Below, piece by piece: positions 7,693 through 17,170 of a stretch of DNA of 64,000 bases. Where the stretch lies: NCBI GenBank assembly GCA_945919795.1, contig CAMEJJ010000004.1, positions 80,422-144,421 on the forward strand, read 5' to 3'. This DNA is from an uncultured Lachnospiraceae bacterium. Lineage in GTDB: Bacteria > Bacillota > Clostridia > Lachnospirales > Lachnospiraceae. How positions within the stretch are numbered: the stretch's first letter is position 1; each line of letters begins with the position of its first letter. The notes beneath the pieces are model-generated. The model ran no database searches. It worked only from the letters and a program-made list of their open reading frames with translations, and was not told the origin of the DNA. The translations under genes and the position numbers were made by a program.

Positions 7693-8940
7693 ATTTTTAT
7701 AAAAATCTTCAAATTCTTCATATCCCTCTTCCATAAGCTGCTGCTTCTGGAATTTTTTATTTTTGTTCATGCGCACAACCAAAACCTGCTTACCGGCAGC
7801 TCTTTCTTCCTGCGCTTTTGCAATGACTTTGCATAAATCCTGTGTGGAAATTCCCTTTTCAACAAGATATGCAACCTTCTTTGCCTGATCCGGAATTTGG
7901 AAGTTTTCATCCATCAGAATGGTAATGATACGTTCAAATCCGATCGAAAATCCACATGCCGGCGTATCCTGACCCGTAAAACGTCCAACCATCTTGTCAT
8001 AACGGCCGCCACCTGCCACGGAACTGCCAAATTGCGGCATTTCAATTTCAAAGATAGTTCCGGTATAGTAAGACATACCTCTTACCAATGTCGGATCAAA
8101 AACAATTTCAAAATCCGTATCTACCGTTGCAGAAACACTTTCTTTGATCTCGGTCAAATTCTGAACTACATCCTTTTCTAAACAGTCACCCAAAGTCTCA
8201 CCCAGATATGCAATTCCGTCTTCTGCATTCTCGATTCCTTCAAACAATGCCATATATTTATCAACCTTAATCTGATCAAAACCGTTGGCAACCAGATCTT
8301 CTTTGACACCGTCTTTTCCAATCTTGTCCATTTTATCCAGAATAATGAATACCGTATCCAGTTCTTCATCCGAAAAACCTGCATAAACTGCCATCGCCTT
8401 TAAGATTCTTCTTTCATTGATACGAACCTTAAAACCGGAAAAGCCAAGTTTTCCAAGTGTTGTGGTAGTAGCTAAAATCAATTCAATTTCTGCTAAATTG
8501 CTCGGTTCTCCAAGAATGTCGATATCACACTGGACAAACTGTCTGAAACGACCTTTCTGCGGTCTGTCAGCGCGCCATACACTTCCCATCTGCAGAGCCT
8601 TAAACGGTTTGGGAAGTACTGCTGCATTGTTGGAATAATATCTTGCTAGAGGAAGCGTCAAATCATAACGCAGACCTCCGTCCACCAGGTCAGCTTCACT
8701 CTCTGCCGTTGCAAGATTCAGCTTGTCGCCTCGTTTCATAATTTTAAAAATCAGTTTTTCATTTTCACCACCCTGTTTACTCGAAAGATTTTCAATCGAT
8801 TCCACGCAGGGTGTCTCAATCGGTGTAAAACCGAATTTACGATAATTTTCTTTGATTACCGCCATGACATAATCACGAATCTGCATTTCTGACGGCAATA
8901 CATCTTTCATTCCGGTTACGGGTTTCTTATTTAAAGCCAT
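7678..8940 (-). CDS. hisS: Histidyl-tRNA synthetase
   Basis: Class IIa synthetase of 420 residues. The N-terminus MALNKKPVTGMKDVLP is typical. The catalytic core includes RYDLTLPLARYYS (motif 2 region), the histidine-binding YYTGTIFEIEM and GGGRYDKMVGRF segments, and motif 3 near FSIGFERIITILM. A C-terminal anticodon-binding domain begins near residue 325 but is followed by a rather short, basic tail. The gene has its own promoter just upstream and an AGAGGA ribosome binding site. It is the first gene of a hisS-aspS group. A HisZ-type paralogue is unlikely because motif 2 and the histidine-binding parts are kept. Confidence 0.94.
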   Translation of the reverse strand: MALNKKPVTGMKDVLPSEMQIRDYVMAVIKENYRKFGFTPIETPCVESIENLSSKQGGENEKLIFKIMKRGDKLNLATAESEADLVDGGLRYDLTLPLARYYSNNAAVLPKPFKALQMGSVWRADRPQKGRFRQFVQCDIDILGEPSNLAEIELILATTTTLGKLGFSGFKVRINERRILKAMAVYAGFSDEELDTVFIILDKMDKIGKDGVKEDLVANGFDQIKVDKYMALFEGIENAEDGIAYLGETLGDCLEKDVVQNLTEIKESVSATVDTDFEIVFDPTLVRGMSYYTGTIFEIEMPQFGSSVAGGGRYDKMVGRFTGQDTPACGFSIGFERIITILMDENFQIPDQAKKVAYLVEKGISTQDLCKVIAKAQEERAAGKQVLVVRMNKNKKFQKQQLMEEGYEEFEDFYKNPLKM

Positions 8941-8972
8941 AATCTGTCCTCTTTCTGTTTTTTACCAACCAT

Positions 8973-9001
8973 ATTCTACAACGTTTTAACAGATACCACA
9001 A
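8973..9001 (-). promoter_or_regulatory. Putative hisS promoter
   Basis: On the minus strand TTGTGG (8996..9001) and TAGAAT (8973..8978) are 17 bases apart. The predicted start is about 25 bases upstream of the hisS ATG, which leaves no room for a T-box or other leader. Confidence 0.5.
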
Positions 9002-9016
9002 GTAAAAACGGGGATT

Positions 9017-11518
9017 TTATATCGTACCAAATCCACAACCGGTCTGAGCCGCTTTTAACAAATCCCTGCGGGATGAAATCCCCAATTTTGTAAAAATATT
9101 TTTCAATGAGCTCTTGACTGTATTTTCACTGATGAATAACTGTGCCGAAATCTGTTTGTTGCTCAAACCATCCATCGCCAGAATGGCAATATCATTTTCT
9201 CTTTTTGTCAAAGTTGGGAAAACTCCCGTGAAGCCTTTTTCATTTAAATTCCGTTTTATGGTTGTCATCTTTCTGCACATGACAATCATATCTTTATATC
9301 TTTCATCTTCTTCCGACAGTTCCTGAAGCGGCTTCATCATCCACTGTCCATACCGGGCATACAGCATAACAGGCCAGAAACCGACCAGTTGTGTACAGTT
9401 TCTGATATACTGCTTTGCATCCTCAATTCTTCCTAATGAAGCGGATGCAGATGCAAAAACAAGATTTAAAGTTCCTTCCGTAAATTTGGAAGGATAATCC
9501 TTCAGGCTCGAAAGCATCAGTCCTCTATATGATAAAATCTGCTTATAGTTCTCATGGTGCAATGCGATGGATGCACGTAGCATATAAGAATAAGCTTCTG
9601 TCTGCGGCATGATTTCCTGTGGTGTCTCTTCAAGATTCTCGATCCATTCTCCCAGATACTGCGGATACTGAACATTCACATAGAAAAACGCTTCACACAT
9701 ATCGACCGTATATGCAAGCGGCGAATTATCACGACCTCTTTGCAGTACCAGTTCAATCATGGAAGACATATTTTTTTTGATGGAATCCATATCTCCATAC
9801 ATATATGCAATCTGCGACAGTAAATAATAGGCACTGATTTCATAGCAGACAAGGTCATGCTTTCGAAACAACCGTAATGCATCATGACACAGCAGTTCCG
9901 CTTCTTCAAACTCTGCCATATAGTAAGACTTTTCTGCTTTTGCCAGTTCTATCATTCCATCCATGGAAAAAACAGCATGATGATGTAATTCTTCAAACTG
10001 CTGTTCCATTTGCGTAATCATCACATCCGGATTGCCACCGGCATAAAACATATGTAACAAAGAAGGATTCCCGAAATTTCGGGGCACATTCCGGTCTACA
10101 CTCGGCAGTTCTTTTTCCGAATACTCAAATGCCTTTTTTAAGTAAACAAGCATTTCCTCCTGATTGTTAAAGGCATTCTGATAGAGAAAGAAATAATAAG
10201 CCTTCCAAAGATAATTCTGATCCTCTTTCGCCAGCTTAATCTGTTTCATAATCCGCTCAAACATCACCCGACAACGATAAAGACGCTCTTTTTCTCCATA
10301 ATTATAAAAACGCCACATAAACAAAATCAGACTCAGCGGATAATCTTCAAACAAAGACCCCGGGCAGTGATCAAAGCACTGGATAAACAACTCTCTGTCT
10401 TCCGCTTCCGAACAAATAGTTTCATACAATTCCATCGTTCTTAAAACGCCCTCATAGTTTCCTGCTTTTTCGTACCATGCAAGCGCTTTATTATAATCCC
10501 TTTGCTCAATATAATATTCTGCCATTCGCTCATAGCGAATACACTTTTCCACAAGACTGAGTTTTTCAAAATGATGTCTGATGCAGTCCATGAAAATGGT
10601 ATGAATATGATACATTTCTGTTTCACTGTCATAACTGATAAAGGCATGATTCTGCATTAATTCCTGTAAAAACGGTCCGCTGTCTTCGCCAAAATTAAAG
10701 AAATCAGCCTGTTCCTTACTAAAATCCTGAATTTCCAGCAAAAAGGAAAGAAAATGCTGGGTATTTTTCGAGCAGGATTCGTAAACAACCCGATTGACCA
10801 GATGCTCCATATCCGCACAGCTATCACTTTTCCCTGTTCTTAAATAGTTTAAGACCGAAACATAAATCATGGAAATCCATCCCTCTGATTTCTCATATAG
10901 TTCCTTCAAAGCATCTTTATTTTTAATTAAATCCGGAGAAAGATCAAACAATTTCAAATACGCAGGCACGTCTTCTCTTCGAAGTCTAAGGTCATCAGAT
11001 GTGATCCGGTTAATTTTTCCCGTTATAAAAGCAATGTTTTCCTCATCAAACACCTGTTTTTGCGAAATAATGATTAAGTGAAAAAAGGATGCAAATTCCC
11101 TGGTGATAAATTGGAAAAAATCTCCGGTCTGTGGGCTTTGAATCAAGTGATAATCATCAAACACAAGCGTGACCGGTCCCTGTTTTAATACATCTCCAAA
11201 TGCTTTTGCAAAACTGTCTCTTTGCGCACCTTCAGAGGGAAAAGGCCATTTTTCCAATTGACCGGCAATCTCGGAATCAGCAAACATCATACGACAAAAA
11301 GAGACCCATGTACGGACATAATCACGGTCATAAATGTTTATCCAGACGACAGGCATCTGCACCCGTTCACAGAAAGTCCTGATAGCCACGGTTTTTCCAT
11401 ATCCGGTCGGAGCAACAACAATTGTAATGGTCTTATGGGCACAATCATCCAAAGCGTGTCTTAAACGCTCTGAAATAAATGTCCTGTTCTCTTTTTCTTT
11501 TTGCAAAAATGTGTCCAT
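9017..11518 (-). CDS. MalT-like LuxR-family ATP-dependent transcriptional regulator
   Basis: Protein of 833 residues with the layout of large STAND-type activators: a P-loop ATPase at the N-terminus (APTGYGKT at residues 36-43, Walker B-like LVFDDYHLI near 120), a long middle of helical TPR-like repeats (about 340-740), and a C-terminal LuxR helix-turn-helix (TKRENDIAILAMDGLSNKQI and ENTVKSSLKNIFTKLGI). Such proteins multimerise on ATP and an inducer, then activate promoters. The inducer and targets are unknown. It follows the MarR gene by 33 bases with a GAGGA ribosome binding site, so the two likely form one unit. Confidence 0.88.
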   Translation of the reverse strand: MDTFLQKEKENRTFISERLRHALDDCAHKTITIVVAPTGYGKTVAIRTFCERVQMPVVWINIYDRDYVRTWVSFCRMMFADSEIAGQLEKWPFPSEGAQRDSFAKAFGDVLKQGPVTLVFDDYHLIQSPQTGDFFQFITREFASFFHLIIISQKQVFDEENIAFITGKINRITSDDLRLRREDVPAYLKLFDLSPDLIKNKDALKELYEKSEGWISMIYVSVLNYLRTGKSDSCADMEHLVNRVVYESCSKNTQHFLSFLLEIQDFSKEQADFFNFGEDSGPFLQELMQNHAFISYDSETEMYHIHTIFMDCIRHHFEKLSLVEKCIRYERMAEYYIEQRDYNKALAWYEKAGNYEGVLRTMELYETICSEAEDRELFIQCFDHCPGSLFEDYPLSLILFMWRFYNYGEKERLYRCRVMFERIMKQIKLAKEDQNYLWKAYYFFLYQNAFNNQEEMLVYLKKAFEYSEKELPSVDRNVPRNFGNPSLLHMFYAGGNPDVMITQMEQQFEELHHHAVFSMDGMIELAKAEKSYYMAEFEEAELLCHDALRLFRKHDLVCYEISAYYLLSQIAYMYGDMDSIKKNMSSMIELVLQRGRDNSPLAYTVDMCEAFFYVNVQYPQYLGEWIENLEETPQEIMPQTEAYSYMLRASIALHHENYKQILSYRGLMLSSLKDYPSKFTEGTLNLVFASASASLGRIEDAKQYIRNCTQLVGFWPVMLYARYGQWMMKPLQELSEEDERYKDMIVMCRKMTTIKRNLNEKGFTGVFPTLTKRENDIAILAMDGLSNKQISAQLFISENTVKSSLKNIFTKLGISSRRDLLKAAQTGCGFGTI

Positions 11519-11551
11519 ATGCTTTCCTCATGTATGATGATCAGATAAACA

Positions 11552-12016
11552 TTACAAAATGTGTTTTAACTCAATTTCCGGCATCAGTTCCTCTGCCGTC
11601 GTATTCAAAATTCTGACAAGTTCATCTACTTCTTCTTTACTGAATCTCTCCTGCACCCGTTTTAACACAGTGTCCATATAAGTATAACTGATATTGTAAT
11701 AATCCATATATTTCTCTGTGGGAACCAGATGATACTCTCTCTTGTCATCCTCAGACTGCCTTTTTTCGAGATATCCCTTTTTAATCAGGTTATTAACTTT
11801 GTATGCAGCATTTGGTGATGAGATATTCGCCACCTTTGCAAACTCTGCTACAGTAGGATGGTCCAATGCATAAATAATCTCCATACAAAACGTTTCCACC
11901 GTTGTCAGTGTCGCTTCACGATTCAATATTTTTTCAAACACCTTTTGATAAAAATGTAATTTAAATTTCATATATACAGCACTAAAAGCATTCTGCAACA
12001 TAGTGTCTTGATTCAT
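11552..12016 (-). CDS. MarR-family regulator, candidate fatty-acid synthesis regulator (FabT-like)
   Basis: Winged-helix protein of 154 residues. The recognition region reads VAEFAKVANISSPNAAYKVN followed by a wing KKGYLEKRQSEDDKREY, as in MarR proteins. It lies directly downstream of the fab operon on the same strand but behind a terminator and with its own promoter. MarR regulators of the FabT group control fab genes in related bacteria, usually from a position upstream of fabH. The downstream position here makes the link an inference. The ATG at 12016 is preferred because AGGAG lies upstream of it; an in-frame ATG at 12037 is upstream of that Shine-Dalgarno. Confidence 0.75.
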   Translation of the reverse strand: MNQDTMLQNAFSAVYMKFKLHFYQKVFEKILNREATLTTVETFCMEIIYALDHPTVAEFAKVANISSPNAAYKVNNLIKKGYLEKRQSEDDKREYHLVPTEKYMDYYNISYTYMDTVLKRVQERFSKEEVDELVRILNTTAEELMPEIELKHIL

Positions 12017-12097
12017 GACGTATTCATCTCCTATCATTCCATAAATGATTTCATCAATTATTTCCGATATTTTTCTTAAATTCTTTGTCTATGTGAA

Positions 12098-12171
12098 AGT
12101 ATAGCAGACATCCCTTTTATTTGCAAAACCCTAATCTGATATTCTATCCTCTTATCGGATTGGTTATCGGA
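12098..12171 (-). promoter_or_regulatory. Promoter of the MarR-LuxR unit with a direct-repeat operator candidate
   Basis: On the minus strand TTGCAA (12121..12126) and TATACT (12098..12103) are 17 bases apart, a good sigma-A promoter. Some 25 bases upstream, TTATCGGA occurs twice 12 bases apart (12152..12159 and 12164..12171, plus-strand reading), a possible binding site. Confidence 0.6.
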
Positions 12172-12190
12172 AATATTACACAGTATTATT

Positions 12191-12248
12191 AAAATGCCCG
12201 ATTTCAAAACTCAGACTTCGTCTTCAGACACTTGAAACCGGGCATTTC
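12191..12248. terminator. fab operon terminator; short (core-only) copy of the CCCGGTTTCAA palindrome family
   Basis: Two 16-base arms (AAATGCCCGATTTCAA and TTGAAACCGGGCATTT) pair with one mismatch over a 24-base loop that itself contains the AGAC-GAA-GTCT mini-hairpin. On the minus strand the stem ends in TTTT, so it can end the fab transcript 35 bases after fabF. Core and loop are shared with the long palindromes at 23917..24180 and 33348..33572, but here the loop is in the opposite orientation and the outer arms are missing. Confidence 0.75.
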
Positions 12249-12282
12249 TTTTTGTTTGCTTATGCCACTAAGAAAGGCAAAT

Positions 12283-13515
12283 TTATTCACATTTTTTCAA
12301 TACAATACTTGCATTATGTCCGCCAAAACCAAGTGAGTTTGACATTGCCACATTGACGGTGGCTTTTCTCATGGTGTTTGGTACAATATCCAGATCACAC
12401 TCTTCATCCGATACCTGATAGTTGATGGTCGGAAGTACCGTATCCTGCTGTACGCTTAATGCTGTTAAAATTGCTTCAACAGCTCCGCTGGCACCAAGCA
12501 GATGACCGGTCATGGATTTTGTAGAACTGATCATCAGTTTGTCTGCGGCATCTCCAAATGCAGTCTTAACCGCCAGGGTTTCACTCTTATCGTTCAAAAC
12601 CGTAGATGTTCCGTGTGCATTGATATAATTTACTTCTTTAGGCTGAACCTTTGCTTCTTCCATGGCCTTTTGCATACATTTTGCAGCCATGCTTCCGTCG
12701 GAAATCGGTGCTGTTACATGATTGGCATCACAGGTGGAACCGTAACCGACAATCTCACAATATATGTGCGCGCCTCTCTTCTTTGCATGCTCATACTCTT
12801 CTAAAACAAGCACGCCCGCGCCTTCACCCATGACAAATCCACTGCGTTCTTTATCAAAAGGAATAGATGCGCGGTTCGGATCATCGCCAAAATGTAATGC
12901 ATTCATGGAAGTAAATCCGCCAATACCAAGTTCCGTAATGGAAGCTTCCGAACCACCACACATCATGACATCATGGTATCCGTCCTTGATCTGACGGAAC
13001 GCATCACCAATAGCGTTGGTTCCGCTTGCGCATGCTGTCACAACAGAAGTGCAAATTCCTTGAAAACCGTATTTTATTGCCAGATGTCCTGCTGCCATAT
13101 TGACAATTGCCATCGGAATAAAATGGGGTGAAATCCTATCAAAGCCCTTTTCCTGTCCACGTAAGGTTTCTCTCTGAATGGTTGAAATACCACCAATTCC
13201 ACTCGAAAAAATAATACCACAGCGTCCGGAATCTTCTGTTTCCATATCCAAACCGGAATCCTCAAACGCTTCCTTTGCTGCAGCCAAAGCGTAAATACAA
13301 AAATCATCTAACTTTCTGGCTTCTGCTTTTGTAAAATAATCTTCCAACGGAAAATCTTTTACCTCGGCAGCCAGTTTCACTTTATGTGTTTCTGTATCAT
13401 AATGCGTAATGGGAGCAATTCCGCAAACACCCTGTTTTGCAGCCTCCCAGGTAGAAGATACATTGTTTCCGATTGGTGTGACTGCTCCTAATCCTGTGAT
13501 TACTACTTTTCTCAT
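12283..13515 (-). CDS. fabF: 3-oxoacyl-ACP synthase II
   Basis: Elongating condensing enzyme of 410 residues. The active-site cysteine is in TACASGTNAIGDAF (Cys at about 162). The two histidines of the Cys-His-His triad lie in NAHGTSTVLND and the KSMTGHLLGASG segment. It adds malonyl-ACP units to growing acyl-ACP. The ATG at 13515 has GGAGG nine bases upstream and overlaps the fabG stop codon as ATGA, pointing to translational coupling. The upstream in-frame ATG at 13539 lies inside fabG and precedes the Shine-Dalgarno. It is the last gene of the fab operon. Confidence 0.97.
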   Translation of the reverse strand: MRKVVITGLGAVTPIGNNVSSTWEAAKQGVCGIAPITHYDTETHKVKLAAEVKDFPLEDYFTKAEARKLDDFCIYALAAAKEAFEDSGLDMETEDSGRCGIIFSSGIGGISTIQRETLRGQEKGFDRISPHFIPMAIVNMAAGHLAIKYGFQGICTSVVTACASGTNAIGDAFRQIKDGYHDVMMCGGSEASITELGIGGFTSMNALHFGDDPNRASIPFDKERSGFVMGEGAGVLVLEEYEHAKKRGAHIYCEIVGYGSTCDANHVTAPISDGSMAAKCMQKAMEEAKVQPKEVNYINAHGTSTVLNDKSETLAVKTAFGDAADKLMISSTKSMTGHLLGASGAVEAILTALSVQQDTVLPTINYQVSDEECDLDIVPNTMRKATVNVAMSNSLGFGGHNASIVLKKCE

Positions 13516-14255
13516 ATCGCCATTCCTCCATCTACACAAAATACCTGTCCGGTAATATATTTTGCCTTATCACTTGCCAAAAACGAAACCATATTTGCGA
13601 TATCTTCCGGTTTTCCCATCTCCTGCATCGGTATGCCTTTTAAAATTGCTTCCTTTGCATCGTCCGGCAGTTTTTTTGTCATATCGGTTTCAATCATTCC
13701 TGGAGCAATGGCATTGACTGTAATTTTTCTGGATGCCAGCTCTCTTGCCAGTGATTTTGTCATTCCGATGACACCGGCCTTACTTGCCGCATAATTTACC
13801 TGTCCGGCATTTCCCATGACACCGACAACCGAACTCATATTGATAATGCGTCCCTTTTTTGCACGAAGCATCATCTTAGAAACACCACGCATCATGTAAA
13901 AAGTTCCTTTTAAATTGGTGTCGATGACTGCATCAAGTTCCTCGTCCTTCATACGCATCAGTACATTATCCCGGGTAATACCTGCATTATTTACCAAAAC
14001 GGCAACCGGTCCTTCTCCGAATTCAACCGCTTTGTCAATCAGTTTTGTACATTCCTCCGAAGAACTGATATCGGCCTGTACCATACATACATTGGCGCCT
14101 TCTGCCTCACACAGTCTTTTGGTTTCCAAAGCAGCCTCCTGTCCTGACTGATAATTGAAAACAATATCATATCCGTCTTTTGCAAGCTGTATACAGACAG
14201 CTCTTCCAATTCCTCTGCTTGCACCGGTTACCAGTGCGATTTCTCTCTTACTCAT
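13512..14255 (-). CDS. fabG: 3-oxoacyl-ACP reductase
   Basis: Short-chain dehydrogenase of 247 residues that reduces 3-ketoacyl-ACP with NADPH. It has the cofactor motif TGASRGIGRA, the NNAG motif (LVNNAGITRDN), the catalytic serine in NMSSVVGVMGNAGQ and the YAASKAG tyrosine-lysine pair. The ATG at 14255 overlaps the 3' end of fabD by eight bases and has AAAGGTGA upstream. An in-frame TTG two codons earlier abuts the Shine-Dalgarno and is unlikely to be used. Confidence 0.96.
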   Translation of the reverse strand: MSKREIALVTGASRGIGRAVCIQLAKDGYDIVFNYQSGQEAALETKRLCEAEGANVCMVQADISSSEECTKLIDKAVEFGEGPVAVLVNNAGITRDNVLMRMKDEELDAVIDTNLKGTFYMMRGVSKMMLRAKKGRIINMSSVVGVMGNAGQVNYAASKAGVIGMTKSLARELASRKITVNAIAPGMIETDMTKKLPDDAKEAILKGIPMQEMGKPEDIANMVSFLASDKAKYITGQVFCVDGGMAI

Positions 14256-15180
14256 TTTCAATCACCTTTCTAAAATCATCTACCGTATCGATGCTGCTCA
14301 CCGTAACATCCGCTCCCATTGCTTTCGCCGTCTTCTTTAAAAATCCTGCCATGGCATTTCCGGGTCCGATTTCAATAAAATGGTCATATCCTGCCTCAAT
14401 CAGGGTGCGAAGGTCGTCTTCTAAGTGAACGCCGTTTTGTACCTGCATAACCAACAGTTTTTTGATATCATCATCCGGTCCGATCCAATTGCCTGTCACA
14501 TTGGTTACAACCGGAATGGCAGGTGGCAAAAATGCCATATCTTTGAAATATTCCTCTAACGCATCTCCGGCCGGTTTCATATAATGCGTATGAAACGGTC
14601 CGCTAACGTTCAGACGAATGCATCTTTTTGCACCCATCTGCTTTAACTCTTCTTCCATATTGGAAACAGCCACTTCGTCTCCGCAGATAACCGTCTGACC
14701 GGGACAGTTAAAATTGGTTGCCGTAACAAAACCTTCTCCGGTGTAAGAACGACATGCCTTATCTATCACATCTCCCGCGAGTCCTAAAACAGCACTCATA
14801 CTGCAGCTTAAGCCCTGTGCAGCTTCCATCATAACTTTTCCACGGTAGCTTACCAGACGGACATAAGATTCAGCATCAAATACACCTGCCGCATGTAAAG
14901 CTCCATACTCTCCTAAACTCAGTCCGCATGCCGCATCCGGCACAATCCCGTTTTCTTTTAAAAGCATGGTGATTCCTGCAGCAAAGGCAGCCATACAGGC
15001 CTGTGTATTTTCTGTTTTTGACAATTCTTCCAATGGTCCCTCATGCATGAGTGCTTTCAGATTTTTCTCGGAAGATACGCTATCGACAAAATTCCGATAA
15101 CTTTCATACTCTTCATAAAAATCCTTGCCCATCCCTACATGCTGACTTCCTTGTCCGGCATATAAAAATACTGTTTTCAT
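14248..15180 (-). CDS. fabD: Malonyl-CoA:ACP transacylase
   Basis: Protein of 310 residues that loads malonyl groups on ACP. It opens with FLYAGQGSQHVGMG, the usual FabD start. The nucleophile serine is in GLSLGEYGAL (Ser88), a variant of GHSxGE in which His is replaced by Leu. The partner histidine is in SGPFHTHYM. Its ATG overlaps the stop codon of the upstream FabK-like gene as ATGA, with GGGAGG seven bases away. Both neighbours are acyl-chain enzymes, which agrees with the call. Confidence 0.96.
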   Translation of the reverse strand: MKTVFLYAGQGSQHVGMGKDFYEEYESYRNFVDSVSSEKNLKALMHEGPLEELSKTENTQACMAAFAAGITMLLKENGIVPDAACGLSLGEYGALHAAGVFDAESYVRLVSYRGKVMMEAAQGLSCSMSAVLGLAGDVIDKACRSYTGEGFVTATNFNCPGQTVICGDEVAVSNMEEELKQMGAKRCIRLNVSGPFHTHYMKPAGDALEEYFKDMAFLPPAIPVVTNVTGNWIGPDDDIKKLLVMQVQNGVHLEDDLRTLIEAGYDHFIEIGPGNAMAGFLKKTAKAMGADVTVSSIDTVDDFRKVIENE

Positions 15181-16223
15181 TCCATCGCCTCCCTGTATTC
15201 CTCATATATTTCCGATATTAATTCCCGAACCGAATACATCCGGTTAATCCGTCCTGCATTCGCTCCCGTAAAGAACAATCCGTCCTCTTTGTTTCCTTTT
15301 GCCGCCTCAATTAAAGCCCTGCTGATACAATACGGTGTCTGGTCATTTTTCTTACAGGCTGTCAGACAGTTGTTGCAGCGTATTGCAGAAAATTTTTCTC
15401 CATCCTTTAAACGTTTTAAAAGCGGACTAAAAACTGCTCTTGCCGGCATTCCGACGGGACTGACGATAATTCTTAAATCTTCTTCTTTTGCATCGAGTAT
15501 CACATCTTTAAAGCCCTGCGCAGCATCACATTCTTCTGTCGCAATAAAACGGGTTCCGATCTGTACACCGGCTGCACCTTTTTTCACGAAGTGCGCCATG
15601 TCGTTTCCGTCAAAAACGCCACCCGCAACAAAAACCGGAATATCGCCTGCAACCACAAGCAATTCATCTAATATCTCATCGTTTGATTTTGCCTCATCAC
15701 AAAAAAGTTCTTCTTTGGAAAAACCAAGATGCCCACCGGCCAGATGACCTTCTAATACAAAAAAATCCGGTTTTATCTGATAACGCTTCTGATACTGATT
15801 GAGCAAGAGCTTTGCTGCCCTGGCACTCGATACAATCGGTGCACACAGCGTATCGGAACCGGCCAGATACTCCGGCAGTTTCATCGGCAGCCCCGCTCCG
15901 GAAATAATCACATCCGCTCCTGCTGCCACTGCTGTTTTAACGGTTTCTTCATATCCGATAACCGCAGTCATGATATTGACTCCAACCAAGCCATGACCGT
16001 CCGCAATTTCTTTTGCCTTTTTGATTTCCTGTTCCAAAGCTCTGAGATTGGCCTGTCTGGGATTTATCGTAAAGTCTTCTTCCCGATAACCGGCATTCAC
16101 GGAGCTGATAATTCCAATACCACCGCACAGAGCAACGTGTCCCGCAAGATTTCCCAGAGATACGCCTACGCCCATGCCACCCTGTATGATGGGTATTGAA
16201 AATTCCTTACCTCGTATAATCAT
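15177..16223 (-). CDS. FabK paralogue / nitronate monooxygenase-family flavoprotein
   Basis: FMN-binding TIM-barrel protein of 348 residues, related to FabK and nitronate monooxygenase. Family features are IIQGGMGVGVSLGNLAG at the start, the GHLAGGHLGF segment with the histidine used in catalysis, and the phosphate-binding AGGVFDGND and GVQIGTRFIATEE region. Unlike FabK, it has a C-terminal cysteine-containing patch, CNNCLTACKKNDQTPYC, that could bind a metal or an iron-sulfur cluster. It is four bases from fabK and overlaps fabD. It might be a second enoyl reductase, a double-bond isomerase, or a detoxifying oxidase. The sequence does not decide. Confidence 0.8.
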   Translation of the reverse strand: MIIRGKEFSIPIIQGGMGVGVSLGNLAGHVALCGGIGIISSVNAGYREEDFTINPRQANLRALEQEIKKAKEIADGHGLVGVNIMTAVIGYEETVKTAVAAGADVIISGAGLPMKLPEYLAGSDTLCAPIVSSARAAKLLLNQYQKRYQIKPDFFVLEGHLAGGHLGFSKEELFCDEAKSNDEILDELLVVAGDIPVFVAGGVFDGNDMAHFVKKGAAGVQIGTRFIATEECDAAQGFKDVILDAKEEDLRIIVSPVGMPARAVFSPLLKRLKDGEKFSAIRCNNCLTACKKNDQTPYCISRALIEAAKGNKEDGLFFTGANAGRINRMYSVRELISEIYEEYREAME

Positions 16224-16226
16224 CTT

Positions 16227-17159
16227 TTACTCCTCAAGCGACAGCTTTGCAATAACCTCTTTGCATCCTTCATATAATTCGTCCAGTATTTCGGCAAGAG
16301 GACGAATGGTTTTTAATTGTCCTACAACCTGACCTGCCATGAGGGAGCCACGTTTTGTATCCCCTTCAAAAACAGCTCTGCGTAAAGAACCCAGCGTGAA
16401 TTTTTCCAATTCCATAATACCCATACCGGCTTTTTCGTTTTTAACATATTCTCTTGCCATCTGGTTTTTCAGGATTCTTACCGGCGTTCCGGCAATTCTT
16501 CCCGTAACAATGGTATCATTGTCTTTTGCTTTTAATAGTGCTGCTTTATAAGCTTCGTGAATCGGACACTCTTCGGACACTAACAAACAAGTTCCAAGCT
16601 GTACTCCCACTGCACCAAGAGCAAAAGCTGCAGCTAACTGTCTTCCGTCTGCAATTCCGCCTGCTGCAATGACCGGAATGGATACGGCATCCACAATCTG
16701 AGGTACCAGTGCCATGGTCGTCATTTCTCCAACATGACCGCCGCTTTCGGTTCCTTCCGCAATCACGGCATCCGCTCCGCACTGCTCCATTTTTTTTGCA
16801 ATCAGGCTGCTTGATACAACCGGCATTACCATCATCCCGTTTTCTTTCCAGCGTGCCATGTATTTTGCCGGGATTCCTGCACCAGTCGTTACAATTTTAA
16901 CGCCTTCTTCCACAATCATGTCAGCCATCTGATCCACTTCCGGATTCATTAACATCAAATTGACACCAAAGGGTTTATCGGTCAGGCTCTTACAGATGCG
17001 GATTTCTTCCCTAAGCATTTCCGTATTCATTCCGCCTGCACCAATCAGACCAAGTCCGCCTGCATTGCTGACTGCTGCCGCAAATGTACCGGTTGCAATA
17101 TTTGCCATTCCTCCCTGAATGAAAGGATATTTGATATGTAACATTTCATTTAATTTCAT
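16227..17159 (-). CDS. fabK: Enoyl-ACP reductase II (FMN-dependent)
   Basis: Protein of 310 residues that catalyses the last reduction of each elongation cycle with FMN and NAD(P)H. It begins LHIKYPFIQGGMANIATG and carries the FabK segments EGTESGGHVGEMTTM (catalytic histidine), AGGIADGRQ and GVQLGTCLLVSEEC (FMN phosphate loop). Length and C-terminal tail match FabK better than nitronate monooxygenase, and it directly follows fabH. No FabI or FabL is in the window. Confidence 0.94.
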   Translation of the reverse strand: MKLNEMLHIKYPFIQGGMANIATGTFAAAVSNAGGLGLIGAGGMNTEMLREEIRICKSLTDKPFGVNLMLMNPEVDQMADMIVEEGVKIVTTGAGIPAKYMARWKENGMMVMPVVSSSLIAKKMEQCGADAVIAEGTESGGHVGEMTTMALVPQIVDAVSIPVIAAGGIADGRQLAAAFALGAVGVQLGTCLLVSEECPIHEAYKAALLKAKDNDTIVTGRIAGTPVRILKNQMAREYVKNEKAGMGIMELEKFTLGSLRRAVFEGDTKRGSLMAGQVVGQLKTIRPLAEILDELYEGCKEVIAKLSLEE

Positions 17160-17170
17160 TTTCTGTCTCC

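Noticed and set aside
7565..9016. T-box leader for hisS or aspS
   Set aside because: The spacers are 76 and 113 bases, too short for a T-box, and lack the T-box sequence; a promoter lies right before hisS.
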